A stretch of 64,000 bases of DNA from Arctopsyche grandis (lineage: Eukaryota; Arthropoda; Insecta; Trichoptera; Hydropsychidae). The position numbers were made by a program, and so were the translations under genes. The stretch covers positions 14,060,079-14,124,078 of the forward strand of contig NC_135356.1 of NCBI RefSeq assembly GCF_051622035.1, in the 5' to 3' direction. The first letter of the stretch is position 1, and each line of letters begins with the position of its first letter. Under the pieces are notes generated by a model. It was not told the origin of the DNA. It saw only the letters and a list, made by a program, of their open reading frames with translations, and searched no databases. This document shows positions 1 through 10,107 of the stretch, piece after piece.

Positions 1-423
1 GTGTTTGGCGTTAAGGTCACCTGCGGCAATGGTGGATTTGTTGGTGTTAAAAATGTTGTCCAAGTCTGCGGTGAGTAAGTGTTGTTTTGGTGGGTTGTAG
101 ACTGCGTGGAGGATGAGTGGGGTGCCTGTGTTAGTCCAAACTTCTACCGACGTCAGTTCTATCCCTGTGGTGATCAGCCGCGGGGCCAAGTTATGTTGGA
201 TTGTGTGTTTGATGAATATGGCTGTGCCGCCGGCGGCTTTGCCTATTCTGTCGTTTCTGTACGTAGTGTAGTTTGAGAAGTGTAGTCGGTTACCAGGTTT
301 GAGCCAAGTTTCGTTTACTAGCGCGATATCAATGGAGTGTTGGAGCAAAAATTGCTCGAATTCGACACGCTTGCAGAGTATGCTGCAGGCGTTCCAGTAA
401 ACGATCTTGAGGTATCGAGTCAT
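1..423 (-). CDS. Jockey-type non-LTR retrotransposon ORF2, N-terminal endonuclease part (runs off window)
   Basis: Reading from the ATG at 423 towards position 1, the frame is open for all 141 codons and leaves the window. It encodes the start of an apurinic-type (APE-like) endonuclease. An early WNA carries the first catalytic Asn, NETWL the catalytic Glu, a GGTAIFIK strand follows, and AGDLNAKH near the edge has the Asp/Asn pair. This is the order expected in ORF2 of jockey/CR1-type elements, where reverse transcriptase would follow. The enzyme nicks target DNA to prime reverse transcription. The start codon overlaps the stop of ORF1 as ATGA, so translation by termination-reinitiation is likely (inference). 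No stop or frameshift is seen in the visible part, unlike every other retrotransposon here. The exact clade is less certain than the endonuclease assignment. Confidence 0.85.
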   Translation of the reverse strand, partial: MTRYLKIVYWNACSILCKRVEFEQFLLQHSIDIALVNETWLKPGNRLHFSNYTTYRNDRIGKAAGGTAIFIKHTIQHNLAPRLITTGIELTSVEVWTNTGTPLILHAVYNPPKQHLLTADLDNIFNTNKSTIAAGDLNAKH

Positions 424-2180
424 TTTTGTAGTTGTGTAAGTGGGGCTAGGATGGACGCCATCATAAACTGCATTTGATTGAAGCTTTCAGTCGTCCAGGG
501 GGTTGAGTTTTGGTTCTGTGTTGTGTTGATTTGTTTAGGGGGGGTGACTATTTTAGGCGGGGTGTCTAGGGTGGTGGGAGTTAGAGGTGGGAAGTTGGAT
601 TTGGAGTATGAATAATGTGGTTGCTGTGGTTTTGGAGGTGGGGGGAGCGTGGGGTTTCGGGGTTGACGGGCGTTTTTCTTGGTTTTGTTGTTGGGGTTTG
701 CAAGGCAGCCTCTGTAGCTGGAGACGTGAGGGCCTCTGCAGCTGGTACAAGTTGGAGTGGGGTTTTTTACGTCACACTGGGTGGTCAGATGAGGACCTGT
801 GCATTTGATGCACATGGGGGCGACATGGCAGTTGTAAGAGCCATGTCCAAAGCCCTGGCAGCGGTGGCACTGTGGTACAGTGTCACCGCGGCGAAGTGAT
901 TCTGTGCGTACGATTTGACCGAAGATGCTTGGGAGGTTGAAGAGTTTCTTCCCCTCTTCATCGCGTGTGGTCTCAATAGTGAACATGGGCATTTTTTGGG
1001 AGTTGCGTCGTGACTTCATTACCGTTGCTTTTGTGGCTTTGTAGCCAAGACGGTTCAGTTCAACGAGGACTTCATTTTCGGAAAAGTTTGGGTTAATGCC
1101 CCTTATGACAATTTTTAATGGCTTATCCTCCGTTAGGGGATGAGCGTAGAATTCAAACTTCTCAGTTACGAGCAGTTTGGTGATGTTGCGGTAGTCGGTA
1201 ATGGTGAGAGGTGAAATTTTCACCTTATTCTCGGAATATACGGATGTAAACTTGTGATCCTTGTAACCAAGTTTTCTGTATACTACATTGTAATCCGATG
1301 GGTTCTTGAGGAAAATTGGGGCCACTTTTGGCTTAGGACCAGTTGTTGGGGGAGCATTTGAGCCCGAGTTCGTGGACTGGTGGGCTGGGCGTGTGTTTTG
1401 TGTTGCTGAGGCGGTGGCACGAGTTGCCAATGGGGTGAGGGGTTGAGATGTGTGAAGGGTTTGATGAGGTTTGTCAGCCGAAGGGGCGCTGGGGGCCGTT
1501 TTTTGGGACGGTTGTCTCGTGTGTGTGCTTGTGGGGGAGTTATGAAGTGGAGGTTGTCGGAAATTTTTCCAGTTACGGATGCCCACGGGGCGGGGATTCT
1601 CTTTCGGTTGTGGTTGACTTGAGTGGGTTTGTGGTGTGGTTCCTGGTGGGGATTTGACGGTGACCTCCATTGGCTCGATGTCATTTGAGTCGGAATCGGA
1701 AGTTTCCGGGAGAGCTAAGTTCAAGAGTGGCGCGAATCTGTTGACATTGGGCGACTGTGGTTTAGGTGGATTTGGTGGACTTACCTTTTTACGTTTCGTT
1801 GTTTTGCGAGTGGTTTTCTGAGAAGATGTGGTCGATTTTGTTATTTTCATCAATTTGACGGCGAAGGCTTCTTGGGCAGTTGCTCGCTCTGCTTCGTGAC
1901 TCGCTGTTTGCAGCTTAAGGAGATCTCTAAGGGTTTCATTTTCTTCCCTTAGAGTCAGAAGTTCTTTCATGAGGCTTGCATAGCTACCATCAGGGACAGC
2001 GTCAATGTGCGTGTTGGCGGCTACTTCACTGGAACTACGCTCACTGTCCATCTTGGATGTGGGTTTTTCACTGTCACTGTCACTTACTTTCTCACTGTCT
2101 GCATCACGCTCCCAGAGAGGGCACGTCCGTGAGAGCTGAACCTCAATTACATAGGGTTGGCGTTCGGGGTTTGATAGCAC
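420..2180 (-). CDS. Jockey-type retrotransposon ORF1 (Gag-like RNA-binding protein), intact
   Basis: A full 586-residue reading frame. Around residues 67-112 a Leu/Glu-rich stretch looks like a coiled coil. It is followed by a basic cluster and a long Pro/Ser/Thr-rich segment. From about residue 340 to 430 is a region resembling the PRE_C2HC domain of jockey-type ORF1 proteins. From about 437 to 492 are three zinc-knuckle motifs (CHRCQGFGHGSYNC, then CIKC-x3-H-x4-C, then CTSC-x3-H-x6-C). The C-terminus is proline-rich. Proteins of this type coat the element's RNA and form the ribonucleoprotein that retrotransposes. The stop codon overlaps the ORF2 start by the ATGA arrangement. The intact frame suggests a recent insertion. 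The ATG at 2180 is chosen because it gives the longest frame; 5' sequence upstream is GC-rich and repetitive. Confidence 0.88.
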   Translation of the reverse strand: MLSNPERQPYVIEVQLSRTCPLWERDADSEKVSDSDSEKPTSKMDSERSSSEVAANTHIDAVPDGSYASLMKELLTLREENETLRDLLKLQTASHEAERATAQEAFAVKLMKITKSTTSSQKTTRKTTKRKKVSPPNPPKPQSPNVNRFAPLLNLALPETSDSDSNDIEPMEVTVKSPPGTTPQTHSSQPQPKENPRPVGIRNWKNFRQPPLHNSPTSTHTRQPSQKTAPSAPSADKPHQTLHTSQPLTPLATRATASATQNTRPAHQSTNSGSNAPPTTGPKPKVAPIFLKNPSDYNVVYRKLGYKDHKFTSVYSENKVKISPLTITDYRNITKLLVTEKFEFYAHPLTEDKPLKIVIRGINPNFSENEVLVELNRLGYKATKATVMKSRRNSQKMPMFTIETTRDEEGKKLFNLPSIFGQIVRTESLRRGDTVPQCHRCQGFGHGSYNCHVAPMCIKCTGPHLTTQCDVKNPTPTCTSCRGPHVSSYRGCLANPNNKTKKNARQPRNPTLPPPPKPQQPHYSYSKSNFPPLTPTTLDTPPKIVTPPKQINTTQNQNSTPWTTESFNQMQFMMASILAPLTQLQK

Positions 2181-2250
2181 AGGTGGCGCAGGTGGCGCGG
2201 GTGGCGCAGGTAGCGCAGGCGCGTAGGTGCGCAGGTGCGCACAATAATGA
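2178..2250. repeat. Short GC-rich tandem repeat in the retrotransposon 5' region
   Basis: About six imperfect copies of a 10-bp unit close to GGTGGCGCAG lie immediately upstream of the ORF1 start, then grade into AGGTGCGC repeats. It probably belongs to the 5' untranslated region or marks the 5' junction of the jockey-type element. The element boundary cannot be fixed. Confidence 0.5.
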
Positions 2251-2251
2251 A

Positions 2252-2643
2252 GCTAAGTGCATGAAACAATGATTGCACTTCTCATACCGTGGGAATACAT
2301 ATCCGAATACGTGACTATACAGTAGGTAAACAGATTAGACGTCCTGAGAGACCGTGAGACCGGTGTAAGTGGTTTTAGGGATTAGCGACAAGCTAAGTGC
2401 ATGAAAGCTAAACAATGATTGCACTTCTCATACCGTGGGAATACATATCCGAATACGTGACTATACTGTAGGTAAACAGATTAGACGTCCTGAGAGATCT
2501 ACCCCTTATAAGGCGGTACGTAGGTGATATCATGTCATTCTGGACGGAGCAGTGACAGTGCGTGTAACTCCTGAATCATCAATAAATGCTGTGAAACGAC
2601 TGTTGGTCTTTTACTTGGATCCTCCACCCACCTCGACGCAACA
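2252..2643 (+). mobile_element. LTR fragment, 3' part, lying inverted relative to its 5' part at 3517-3872
   Basis: This segment holds two tandem copies of a roughly 140-bp unit, a TATA-like CCTTATAAGG near 2503, an AATAAA signal at 2581-2586 and a terminus GACGCAACA. These are the features of a retrotransposon LTR ending in CA. The sequence 2252-2463 reappears in reverse complement at 3517-3733. The terminus is followed by GTAT, which recurs (as ATAC) beside the other LTR piece at 3873, and the undisrupted target is seen at 37498-37510. No gag or pol sequence is present, so this looks like a solo LTR later broken by an inversion. Confidence 0.6.
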
Positions 2644-2648
2644 GTATT

Positions 2649-2989
2649 TTACATTTCAATTTAAGTTATTATGCAAAGCTTTTGAACAATACTATATCTA
2701 TGTACATATATACATATATAAAAATCAATGTCTCGAATAAGCTCCTAAACGACTGAACCGATTACGGTGGAACTTTCAGGATTTGTTTTATGCATGTCCG
2801 GAAAAATTACTGTGAAAAAAAAACTGGATAAAATCGCTTAATAATAATATTCGTAATTACGATTTTATCGACACGAAAGTATGAAGCGCCAGTGTGTAGT
2901 TAAGGAAATTTTTACGTTGGTAACCGATTTGCGCGCACGCATGCCAACGTACCACTCATACCAACCTGACATTACGTACCACTCATAAC

Positions 2990-3067
<78 letters not shown>

Positions 3068-3515
3068 ATGTTTGTCTGTCTCTCACGTATGAGTTCCTAT
3101 ACTTTACTATAATTTAATTAGATTATTAAGTATTAATTTGAAACTGAAACATTCATTTATCGAAACGCAACGGGAACGGGAACGGGAATTGCATGCGTTA
3201 TTGTACGATGGAACGATAGAACTTTCAGGATTTATTGTATGCATGTCCGGAAACATGTTTTAATAGAAAATACTCAATATAAAATAGTATTAACAGTGGA
3301 AAAAATCCCAAGTGAAAATACGTACTTTTGACTTTTGATTTAAACTGAACGACTACTTAGAGAGATTTGAAAGCTGAAAAGTACTAAAAATGAAAGATAA
3401 AATACCCGACTATAGATTCCAATAATCATTTTGAACAGGAAATCGACAGATTTTGAGACATCGACCGAACGATACCAAGATATAGAAAAATCGCGCGATT
3501 TAAAAAAACACATAT
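2649..3515. repeat. Dispersed repeat, copy A (inverted copy at 36690-37500)
   Basis: Nearly the whole interval matches the reverse complement of 36690-37500. Shared landmarks are the TTCCCGTTCCCG run, CATGTCCGGA motifs, and a 'cgattacggtgga' segment of the sort often seen in insect non-autonomous Helitrons. It encodes nothing. It contains a long (TA)n at 2993-3065, where copy B has only about six TA units. The family is not identified. Confidence 0.65.
2993..3065. repeat. (TA)n microsatellite
   Basis: About 36 uninterrupted TA dinucleotides inside a dispersed repeat. Open frames of repeating Ile-Tyr across it are artefacts. Confidence 0.95.
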
Positions 3516-3516
3516 A

Positions 3517-3872
3517 TCACGTCACGTATTCGGATATGTATTCCCACGGTATGAGAAGTGCAATCATTGTTTAGCTTTCATGCACTTAGCTTGTCGCTAA
3601 TCCCTAAAACCACTTACACCGGTCTCACGGTCTCTCAGGACGTCTAATCTGTTTACCTACTGTATAGTCACGTATTCGGATATGTATTCCCACGGTATGA
3701 GAAGTGCAATCATTGTTTCATGCACTTAGCTTGTCGCTAATCCTTAAAACCCACTTATACCAGTCGCACGGTATGCATTTAGTTAATCCGTTAACAGATA
3801 TCCGTTACAGATAATCTTTGAACGGTCACAGTCTCTGGGATTCTATTCGCTTAATCCGCGGCGTACGTTACA
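3517..3872 (-). mobile_element. LTR fragment, 5' part (minus orientation)
   Basis: Read on the minus strand, this piece starts TGTAACGTACG at 3872 and enters the same roughly 140-bp tandem unit found at 2252-2463. Together the two pieces supply both ends of one TG...CA LTR. ATAC at 3873-3876 is the presumed 4-bp target duplication (GTATT if 5 bp is assumed). Sequence from 3873 to about 4075 matches 37502-37705 in direct orientation, which identifies the pre-insertion locus type. Confidence 0.6.
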
Positions 3873-4126
3873 ATACATAAGAAGATGACTACTATGAATT
3901 TATTCGAATGCAGAGAAATAAGTAAACATGACATAAACGTTTTCCTATTCATCCATTTTAAAATTAATCATACAATTATTATAAAAATATAATTTTGGCT
4001 TTCTTATCGCGTATATCCGGCCTTGAACTATGACCCAATCTAAAATCCAATGGATTTTAGATTGTTTCATACTATTGTTTCATACTATTTGTTTCATACT
4101 ATTGTTTCATACTATTTGTTCCAATA
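3873..4126. repeat. Dispersed repeat flank, hairpin and short tandem repeat
   Basis: 3873-4075 matches 37502-37705. It includes a hairpin at 4036-4064 with 14-bp arms and a one-base centre. A short tandem array of 'tttcatactattg' follows (about four units) up to the edge of the R1 fragment. No coding potential is seen. Confidence 0.6.
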
Positions 4127-5243
4127 GCATTGATCTTTGATCTGCCTCTTCGGAAGCCAAACTATTGCGGGGACAGTCCATCCGGCTCGAGATGCGATTG
4201 TATCCTTTGTAGAAGGAGTTTCTCCAGTAGCTTTCCGAGACCGTTGAGCATGCACAAGGGTCTGTAGGAGGACGGGTCGTCGGGTGGCTTGCCGATCTTT
4301 GGGAGGAGAACTAGGCGCTGCCACTTCCATATCTCGTGGAATTTTCCAGTCTTCAGGCTTCCATTGAACAGACGGAGTAGTATGGCGGGAGCGCATTCTT
4401 CGACTTGAATCCCGTCGGGGCCGGGTGCCTTTCCGCTTTTCAGCCCTCTGCACGCGTTCTTCAAGTCGCTCTCTGTGATGGTAGGAATTTTAGACTCGTC
4501 GATCTCCCACGTTTAGGATGGCATGTTCTCGTGCTCTGGAAATAGCGTGGTGACGGTTTTTCTCAGGTTTTCAGCGCTATTCAGCCACGGGATCTGCTTC
4601 TGTCTTGTCAGCTTTCTGGCAACTATTTTGTAGGGCAGGCCCCAAGGGTCACCGTCGATCGACTCGATGAGTCGATCCCACGATTGCGCTTTACTTTTCT
4701 GGATAGCATGCGTCATCGCCTTCCTTGCTTCTCTGTATGCTTGAAGGGCCGTTTCGGGGTCGCTGTCAGGCCTGGTTCTGGTGCGTTGCGCTCTCCGGCA
4801 TGCTTTCAGGCATTATTTCCTGTGGACCCTCTTCGGAACGCGTTGGTGCTTCCGGTGTTTTAACGTACAAGTTCAGCCTGGCCATCATCTCGGCGAGTAT
4901 CATTCCCCTGCGGTCGATTTTGCTGCATCCCCATTCCGGTGCCTTAGCGTTGAAGTCTCCGGCCACGAGGACGCTTCCCGGTTCCCTTCGCACGCTTTCT
5001 TCGAGTTCTTTTATTTGTTCGGTGCATTCCTCCAGTGGTGCGTTCGGAGAGTAGTAACAGCTGTGTATGCGAAGATTATTGCTAGTTCGCACCCACACCG
5101 AGCCTGTTAGTTGTTCGCCTCCTTCGGTGACTGCTACTCTGTTCCCGGGCATGTGCACCGCTGCTCTCGATGAAGCGTCGGAATACCAGGTACCGGGACA
5201 GCGGTTGTACTGCTCACTGATGATGACGACGTCTGCCCTTTTC
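4127..5243 (-). pseudogene. R1-clade retrotransposon ORF2 fragment: endonuclease and start of reverse transcriptase
   Basis: Broken minus-strand frames encode, in order, most of an R1-clade endonuclease and a linker, then the start of reverse transcriptase. The endonuclease frame lies at 5234-4766 and includes ADVVIISEQYN, SCYYSPNAPLEE and VAGDFNAKAPEWG, the last carrying the catalytic Asp/Asn. The reverse transcriptase frame at 4464-4162 has GKAPGPDGIQ and YRPLCMLNGLGKLLE. At least three frames are needed, so it is dead. The N-terminal endonuclease segment (LQINLNGCRAAEDLL, minus strand) lies 10 kb away at 15446-15520. The intervening DNA is an insertion flanked by GCCCTTTTC. The 3' end stops abruptly at 4127, so the catalytic reverse transcriptase core is missing. 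R1-clade elements insert site-specifically or in repeats. Confidence 0.8.
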
Positions 5244-6178
5244 GGGGACGCGACAATTGGTGCAAGTCCAAAAGGTTCAACGACAAAATGTACCCGAAAA
5301 TTAGTGCACTGACAAAATGTACCCGCGACAAAATGTAAACGGAAAAAATGTTCAAGCGACAAAATGTTCAAAAATCCTAAATTATCCTATTTTAATGGCA
5401 AAAGTAACTTTTTATTGTATTATATTTATCGATGTATATGGTACTTTTTATCGTATAGATCGCGGATGTTATTAAATTATTATAAATTAAAGGTGTTCTC
5501 AACCGTACCAACATATTCTTATTTAAATTAAACAATTACATTTTAAGCGAATGTCATTGTGACTCATTGAATATCATTTTAAGATGTCATTGAATTAGTA
5601 TAAATGTCAGGGGTTCTCAACCGTATCCAATATTTTCTTATTTAAATTGAAAAAAAAAACTTTCTAAGCGTATGAACTGCAGATTACAGTGCATTAGTTT
5701 ATATGGCAGGGCTTCTCAACCGTCTCTAAAATTTACTTTATTTCAAATGAATAATTTACTTTTTATCGTACACATCGCGGGCGTTATTAAATTAGTATAA
5801 ATGACAGGGGTTCTGAACCGTATCCAATATTTACGTATTTAAATTGAAAAAAAAAACTTTCTGAGCGTATGAACTGCAGATTACATTGCATTAGTTTATA
5901 TGGCAGGGCTTCTCAACCGTCTCCAAAATTTACTTTATTTCAAATGAATAATTTACTTTTTATCGTACACATCGCGGGCGTTATTAAATTAGTATGAATG
6001 ACAGGGGTTCTCAACCGTATCCAATTTTTTCTTATTTAAATTGAAAAAAAAAAAGTTTTTATGCGTATTGCAGATGTCAATGAATTAGTTTAAATGTCAG
6101 GGGTTCTAAACCGTATCCAATGTTTACTTATTTAAATTGAAAAAAATACTTTTTAAGCCTATGTCATTGAATTCGTTT
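5244..6178. repeat. Left long terminal inverted repeat, built of tandem units
   Basis: The outermost about 120 bp contain several 'gacaaaatgtacccg' repeats. Inside lie degenerate tandem units of about 120-240 bp, each carrying GGGGTTCTCAACCGTATCC or GGGCTTCTCAACCGTCTCC and a poly-A run. The same array runs in reverse at 14455-15436. Confidence 0.8.
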
Positions 6179-7854
6179 AACACCCTCACAGAGGTGCGAA
6201 GACCTCTGTGAGGGACAGTACATATAAGATAATTATAAATTTTAGAGTTAAGTAATTAAGATGTATTTTTAAAATTAGCTTTATAGCTAAGATAATATAT
6301 AAATAAATAAACGTTGAAAGCCACGTTTTATTTTGATAAAACAGTTCCCAGCCAGCGGTCACGTGTACTTCAAGTTTTAACATTGAATGTACAGTCAAGT
6401 CTCGAATTACGACTATTCGGATTTACGATGGAGAGATTTTACTAAGTGTTTAGCAAAAAACAAATGTATGAATCGGACATTGTATTGTAGAAAAAAGGAG
6501 GTATGTAAAAAAGGCAGACATTAGAAATTTACAGCTAAAATTATTTTTACATACCTCCTTTATGTTTCACATTAATATTGCATCAACTAACTATTATGCG
6601 TAAGGGTTGCATACAAAATTTAATTTTGACATGTAAAAGACAATTAAAATGTAAATGTAAAAAAAATCACGCGCGTTGAATAGAGATGGCAAAACAATAA
6701 TATATTTTGAAATTAGTTCTATGATTGACAGATGAATTGTCTACACAAATGGACGAAAATATGTAAAAAGACAAATGGGTTATAAAATTTTACTACCCTC
6801 ATGTTAGAGGCTATTGAATGCATTTTTTTCTTTGCGTAAAACCCTAGGACAATAGGCAAATGGTGGGTTCGAAATCTCTTCAATGTCCTCTTCAACGTCG
6901 GTTTGTAGCAATGGAATAATAATTTTTAGCTATTCACAGTTGATAAGCTCGATCACATTTATTATAGAAAAATATACATATATGTATGTAATTAATTTAT
7001 AATTACTCTGGTATTATAAAGTTCTAATAAGGTTATCAAGTTAACAATACTTGTTCACCATCCCACCGCAAAATGCCTATGTTGAACGTGTGTTCTCATT
7101 AATTACATAAAGCTCAGTGGACAGATGAGCACAATTCGCATTCTATTGACACAGTGAAAAGCGTGTTATAAAAAAGTGTATGTATTATAAAATGTCGTGC
7201 ATTGAACTATATATAAAAGTCAAGTTTTATTGTTATTGTTAAGAAATATTTTGTTGTTATTGTTTTATTGTTATGGCTAGAAAGTTAAATAATATAACTT
7301 TTAAATCAAATCGCCACCCTGGCACTTTGATTGATATAAACATTGTTTTTCGAGTACAATTAAAAAATATTTTGTCTAAAATTTCACATAAAATTTTGTA
7401 TTCCAAATATTGTGAGCAGAATCTCGTTCTAACACTCGAATAGTAATCTGAGCACATTCAAAACTTAAAAGACGTTTAGTGAAATTTATTGGCTTTTTTA
7501 TCTAAAACCACCCAAAACTTCGAAAGAAAACATTCTTTAAACTATTGACCATACACACTTGAGGATACATAAAATGAGGGAACTCAGCTTAAATGAATAG
7601 TGATATCTAAATTCACATGTTAAAATTTGATAGTTTTTTGACATACATGGATTTAGAATTGCTAAAAGGAAATGTTGCTGTTGACACACAAACACGGGTT
7701 TTGCAAAATCAAAGATGTTGAAGAGGATTAGGCAAAATCAAAGATGTTGAAGAGGATTAGGCAAAATCAAAGATGTTGAAGAGATTAGTTCAAGTGAGAA
7801 TATTTATTATTATTTGATTTTTTTTATAAATATTTGAACTACCAATATTAGGAT
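6179..7854. other. AT-rich interior of the composite element; hairpins and a 29-bp tandem repeat
   Basis: No coding sequence is recognised. It holds a perfect 13-bp-arm hairpin with loop GCGAAG (6183-6214), an 18-bp-arm inverted repeat built on AAAGGAGGTATGTAAAAA (6494-6561), and three tandem copies of a 29-bp unit around GCAAAATCAAAGATGTTGAA (about 7694-7788). The motif CAGTCAAGTCTCGAATTACG at 6394 resembles a pogo/Tigger end but lacks a convincing partner. Confidence 0.6.
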
Positions 7855-9010
7855 ACAACTTATTACTTTATCTATGTACGTAGTAACAATAGATGAAGTT
7901 TTGTGATCATACGAAAATTCGAACTCGAGATTTTGACTGATTCGAACTCAGAATCAATCGCTGATCACGTATTCATGATCTAGAAAAAATGTGTGTGTGT
8001 GTGTGTGTATTTTGGGGATATTTTTAGCACCGTTAGTCCTATCGAAATGAAACTTAGTATCGGTTAATGAAATTCTTATCGACACGTCGTAATTTTTTTT
8101 CAAATTTTTAAGTTGACCGGAAATGGTACCTCCCCTTATAGGTGTCCTCTTTTTTTAAGTTTTTGAATTCAATTATCTCCCAAACCACTAACTGAATCAG
8201 ACTGAATTTTTTTTAAATATGATAGAAATAATAATTTTTATAACCTTATATTTTTTAAATATTTCTATCTGAACCTAAAGTAGTACTTTTACTCTAGAGA
8301 ATCAAGGTTTTTTATGTTTTTCTCAGAAACCTTTTGGTTTATTGAACTAAAATTTCATATCTAAAAGTTTAAGCTTAATACCAAGTTATATATAAAATTT
8401 AGTAAGTATCTGTCAACCGGAAGTGGCAGTTTACTCTTGTTCGATTTTTCTTCCACTATTTTTTTCGACCCCTTAAACATGTGTTTTCGTCACAAAAAAA
8501 TTCAAGTATAATTCTTGTAGCAATGTGATGAAAAGAAAAAAAAATTATTAAATTTTATAAACCGGAAGTGGGTTTTTTTCTCTTAGAAAGGTTGAAAATG
8601 TTGTGCCCACTACTCTGTCCACACCCCTGAACGTATTAAGCTGAAAATTTATATTTCTATCTTTTATGTACTAACTTAGAGCTGGTAGGGTTTTGTCAGA
8701 ATTTGTAAACCGTAAGTAGTATTTTTTTTTAAAACAATATTTCATTATTTTATTTTGACCCTTAAAATTATTTTTATTTTCTTGATATTTAATGAGTATA
8801 ATACTGATAGTGATTTTTAGTAATAAAAAAAATTTGAACAAAATCTGACAACCGGAAGTAGAACTTTTTTTGTTTTGTGCAAGTTTCCATACATTTGCGC
8901 TCAATTTGTATCGCTATCATAGTCATCAGTTCAATATCGAATTTTGTTTTGTTACCTTCTTATATTCCTCAAATACATAGATAAAGTCATGGGTTGGTCA
9001 CACCCGAATT
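7855..9010. repeat. Dispersed CCGGAAGT repeat, most complete copy
   Basis: Five degenerate tandem units place ACCGGAAGTR (or a one-base variant) at 8117, 8417, 8562, 8710 and 8852. Spacings are 145, 148 and 142 bp, plus one double step of 300 bp. Each unit contains a poly-T/A stretch after the motif. It also includes a (GT)n at 7991-8008. Relatives, some in reverse, lie at about 17690-17960, 32080-32160, 39425-39830, 42195-42860 and 45430-45870. No protein is encoded; the family is not identified. Confidence 0.65.
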
Positions 9011-9560
9011 TTTTTTAGTAAAAAAAACCGAGGGGGGGGGTCGTAAAAATTAAACACCGACCTGGTTCTTTTTAATTTAGCACTAACAGCACCCTGAGCT
9101 TCAATGAATATAGAAAAAACCTTATCTTGCAATATGCAAACCGTACTTGACCAGTTTACGAAAAATTATTTTATAGGCTTTAAAATTATGGAAAATAAGC
9201 TAGAACCACAATATTTATCAAGAAGACAATATCTTTCAAGCAATGTATTATAATTTTCAACCATAATTAATTTTGTTTTTAAGGTCATTCCGTAGTCCGG
9301 TTTTGTGTTACATCGGCATTTTAGGATGGACTGTACATATGTTAATAGATAATTAATATATCAATAATTTATATGAATATTAAAACATGGAAATGTCTAC
9401 TGTCTTCTTTTTATTATATACTGATAATGATGAATTTTTAAATAATTACATTTATTATTTATTACGTATTCACTCCTTTGTAAATCAAATTCAACTTTTT
9501 GTTAATCAAATTCACACGTTGAGAAAAAAAATGCATGGTTAAAATAAAATGATTGTAAAT
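9011..9560. other. AT-rich stretch without recognised genes
   Basis: Contains a run of nine G near 9035 and a possible transposon end near 9340 (CAGTCCATCCTAAAATGCC on the minus strand). Nothing coding is seen. Confidence 0.5.
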
Positions 9561-9674
9561 CGAATTTTATTTTTCAGCTCAAAAGAACCTATTGTCTTCG
9601 AAGTATTGAAGCGCATATGCTTCGACCAAATCTTTTTCTAGGAATCTTAACATTTTTTATGTAGTTAGGGTTGG

Positions 9675-9990
9675 TTAAATGATTTTCCCAATGTAATTAA
9701 CCTCAAAATACATGAGGAAATCATCGACCTTCTGTTGGATTTCTCGTTCTTGTGCCAATAGCCATGGGTTGAGAATTTGGAGGAGTTCCTCCCAGCTTTC
9801 GACTACATTTTCTGGAGGAACAAATGCTAATGCCAATACCATTTTAAATTTAATTGCATTTTCCTGATTATCGTAAAATTCAGATAATCCCAATTCCTGG
9901 ATTTTTCTGTAGGTACTTTGGGACAGATGGAAAAAGCAACCCGTTACTTGCGCATTTGGCCGAGAATGAATGTTCGAGACCGAATAATAT
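9675..9990 (-). pseudogene. Mutator-like (MULE) transposase fragment
   Basis: The minus frame reads GCFFHLSQSTYRKIQELGL, then FKMVLALAFVPPENVVESW and ends near FLMYFEVNYIG. This matches the segment that follows the MULE catalytic domain in insect Mutator-like transposases. There is no start, no catalytic Asp/Asp/Glu part and no C-terminal EGWH-type segment on this strand. That next segment appears on the opposite strand at 11285. The frame continues upstream into repetitive Tyr/Lys/Thr codons from a TATTTGTA repeat, which are spurious. Its position inside an element with a 9-bp target duplication fits a Mutator origin of that element. Confidence 0.7.
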
Positions 9991-10009
9991 ATATAAAAAC
10001 GGACTGTCG

Positions 10010-10075
10010 CTAAATATATTTGTATATTTGTATATTTGTATGTATATTTGTATGTATATTTGTATATATGTGACG
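10010..10075. repeat. TATTTGTA short tandem repeat
   Basis: About seven imperfect copies of TATTTGTATG, directly upstream of the T-rich tract. Confidence 0.8.
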
Positions 10076-10107
10076 GACGATCAACCGTCAACCAGTATGG
10101 GGAACAA

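Noticed and set aside
5290..6178. A CRISPR-like array
   Set aside because: Repeats are long, degenerate and lack unique spacers, and they recur in reverse at 14455-15436 as transposon ends in a eukaryotic context.
6393..9348. A pogo/Tigger element bounded by CAGTCAAGTCTCGAATTACG and CAGTCCATCCTAAAATGCC
   Set aside because: Both are next to TGTA, but the two ends share little beyond CAGTC and no transposase lies between.
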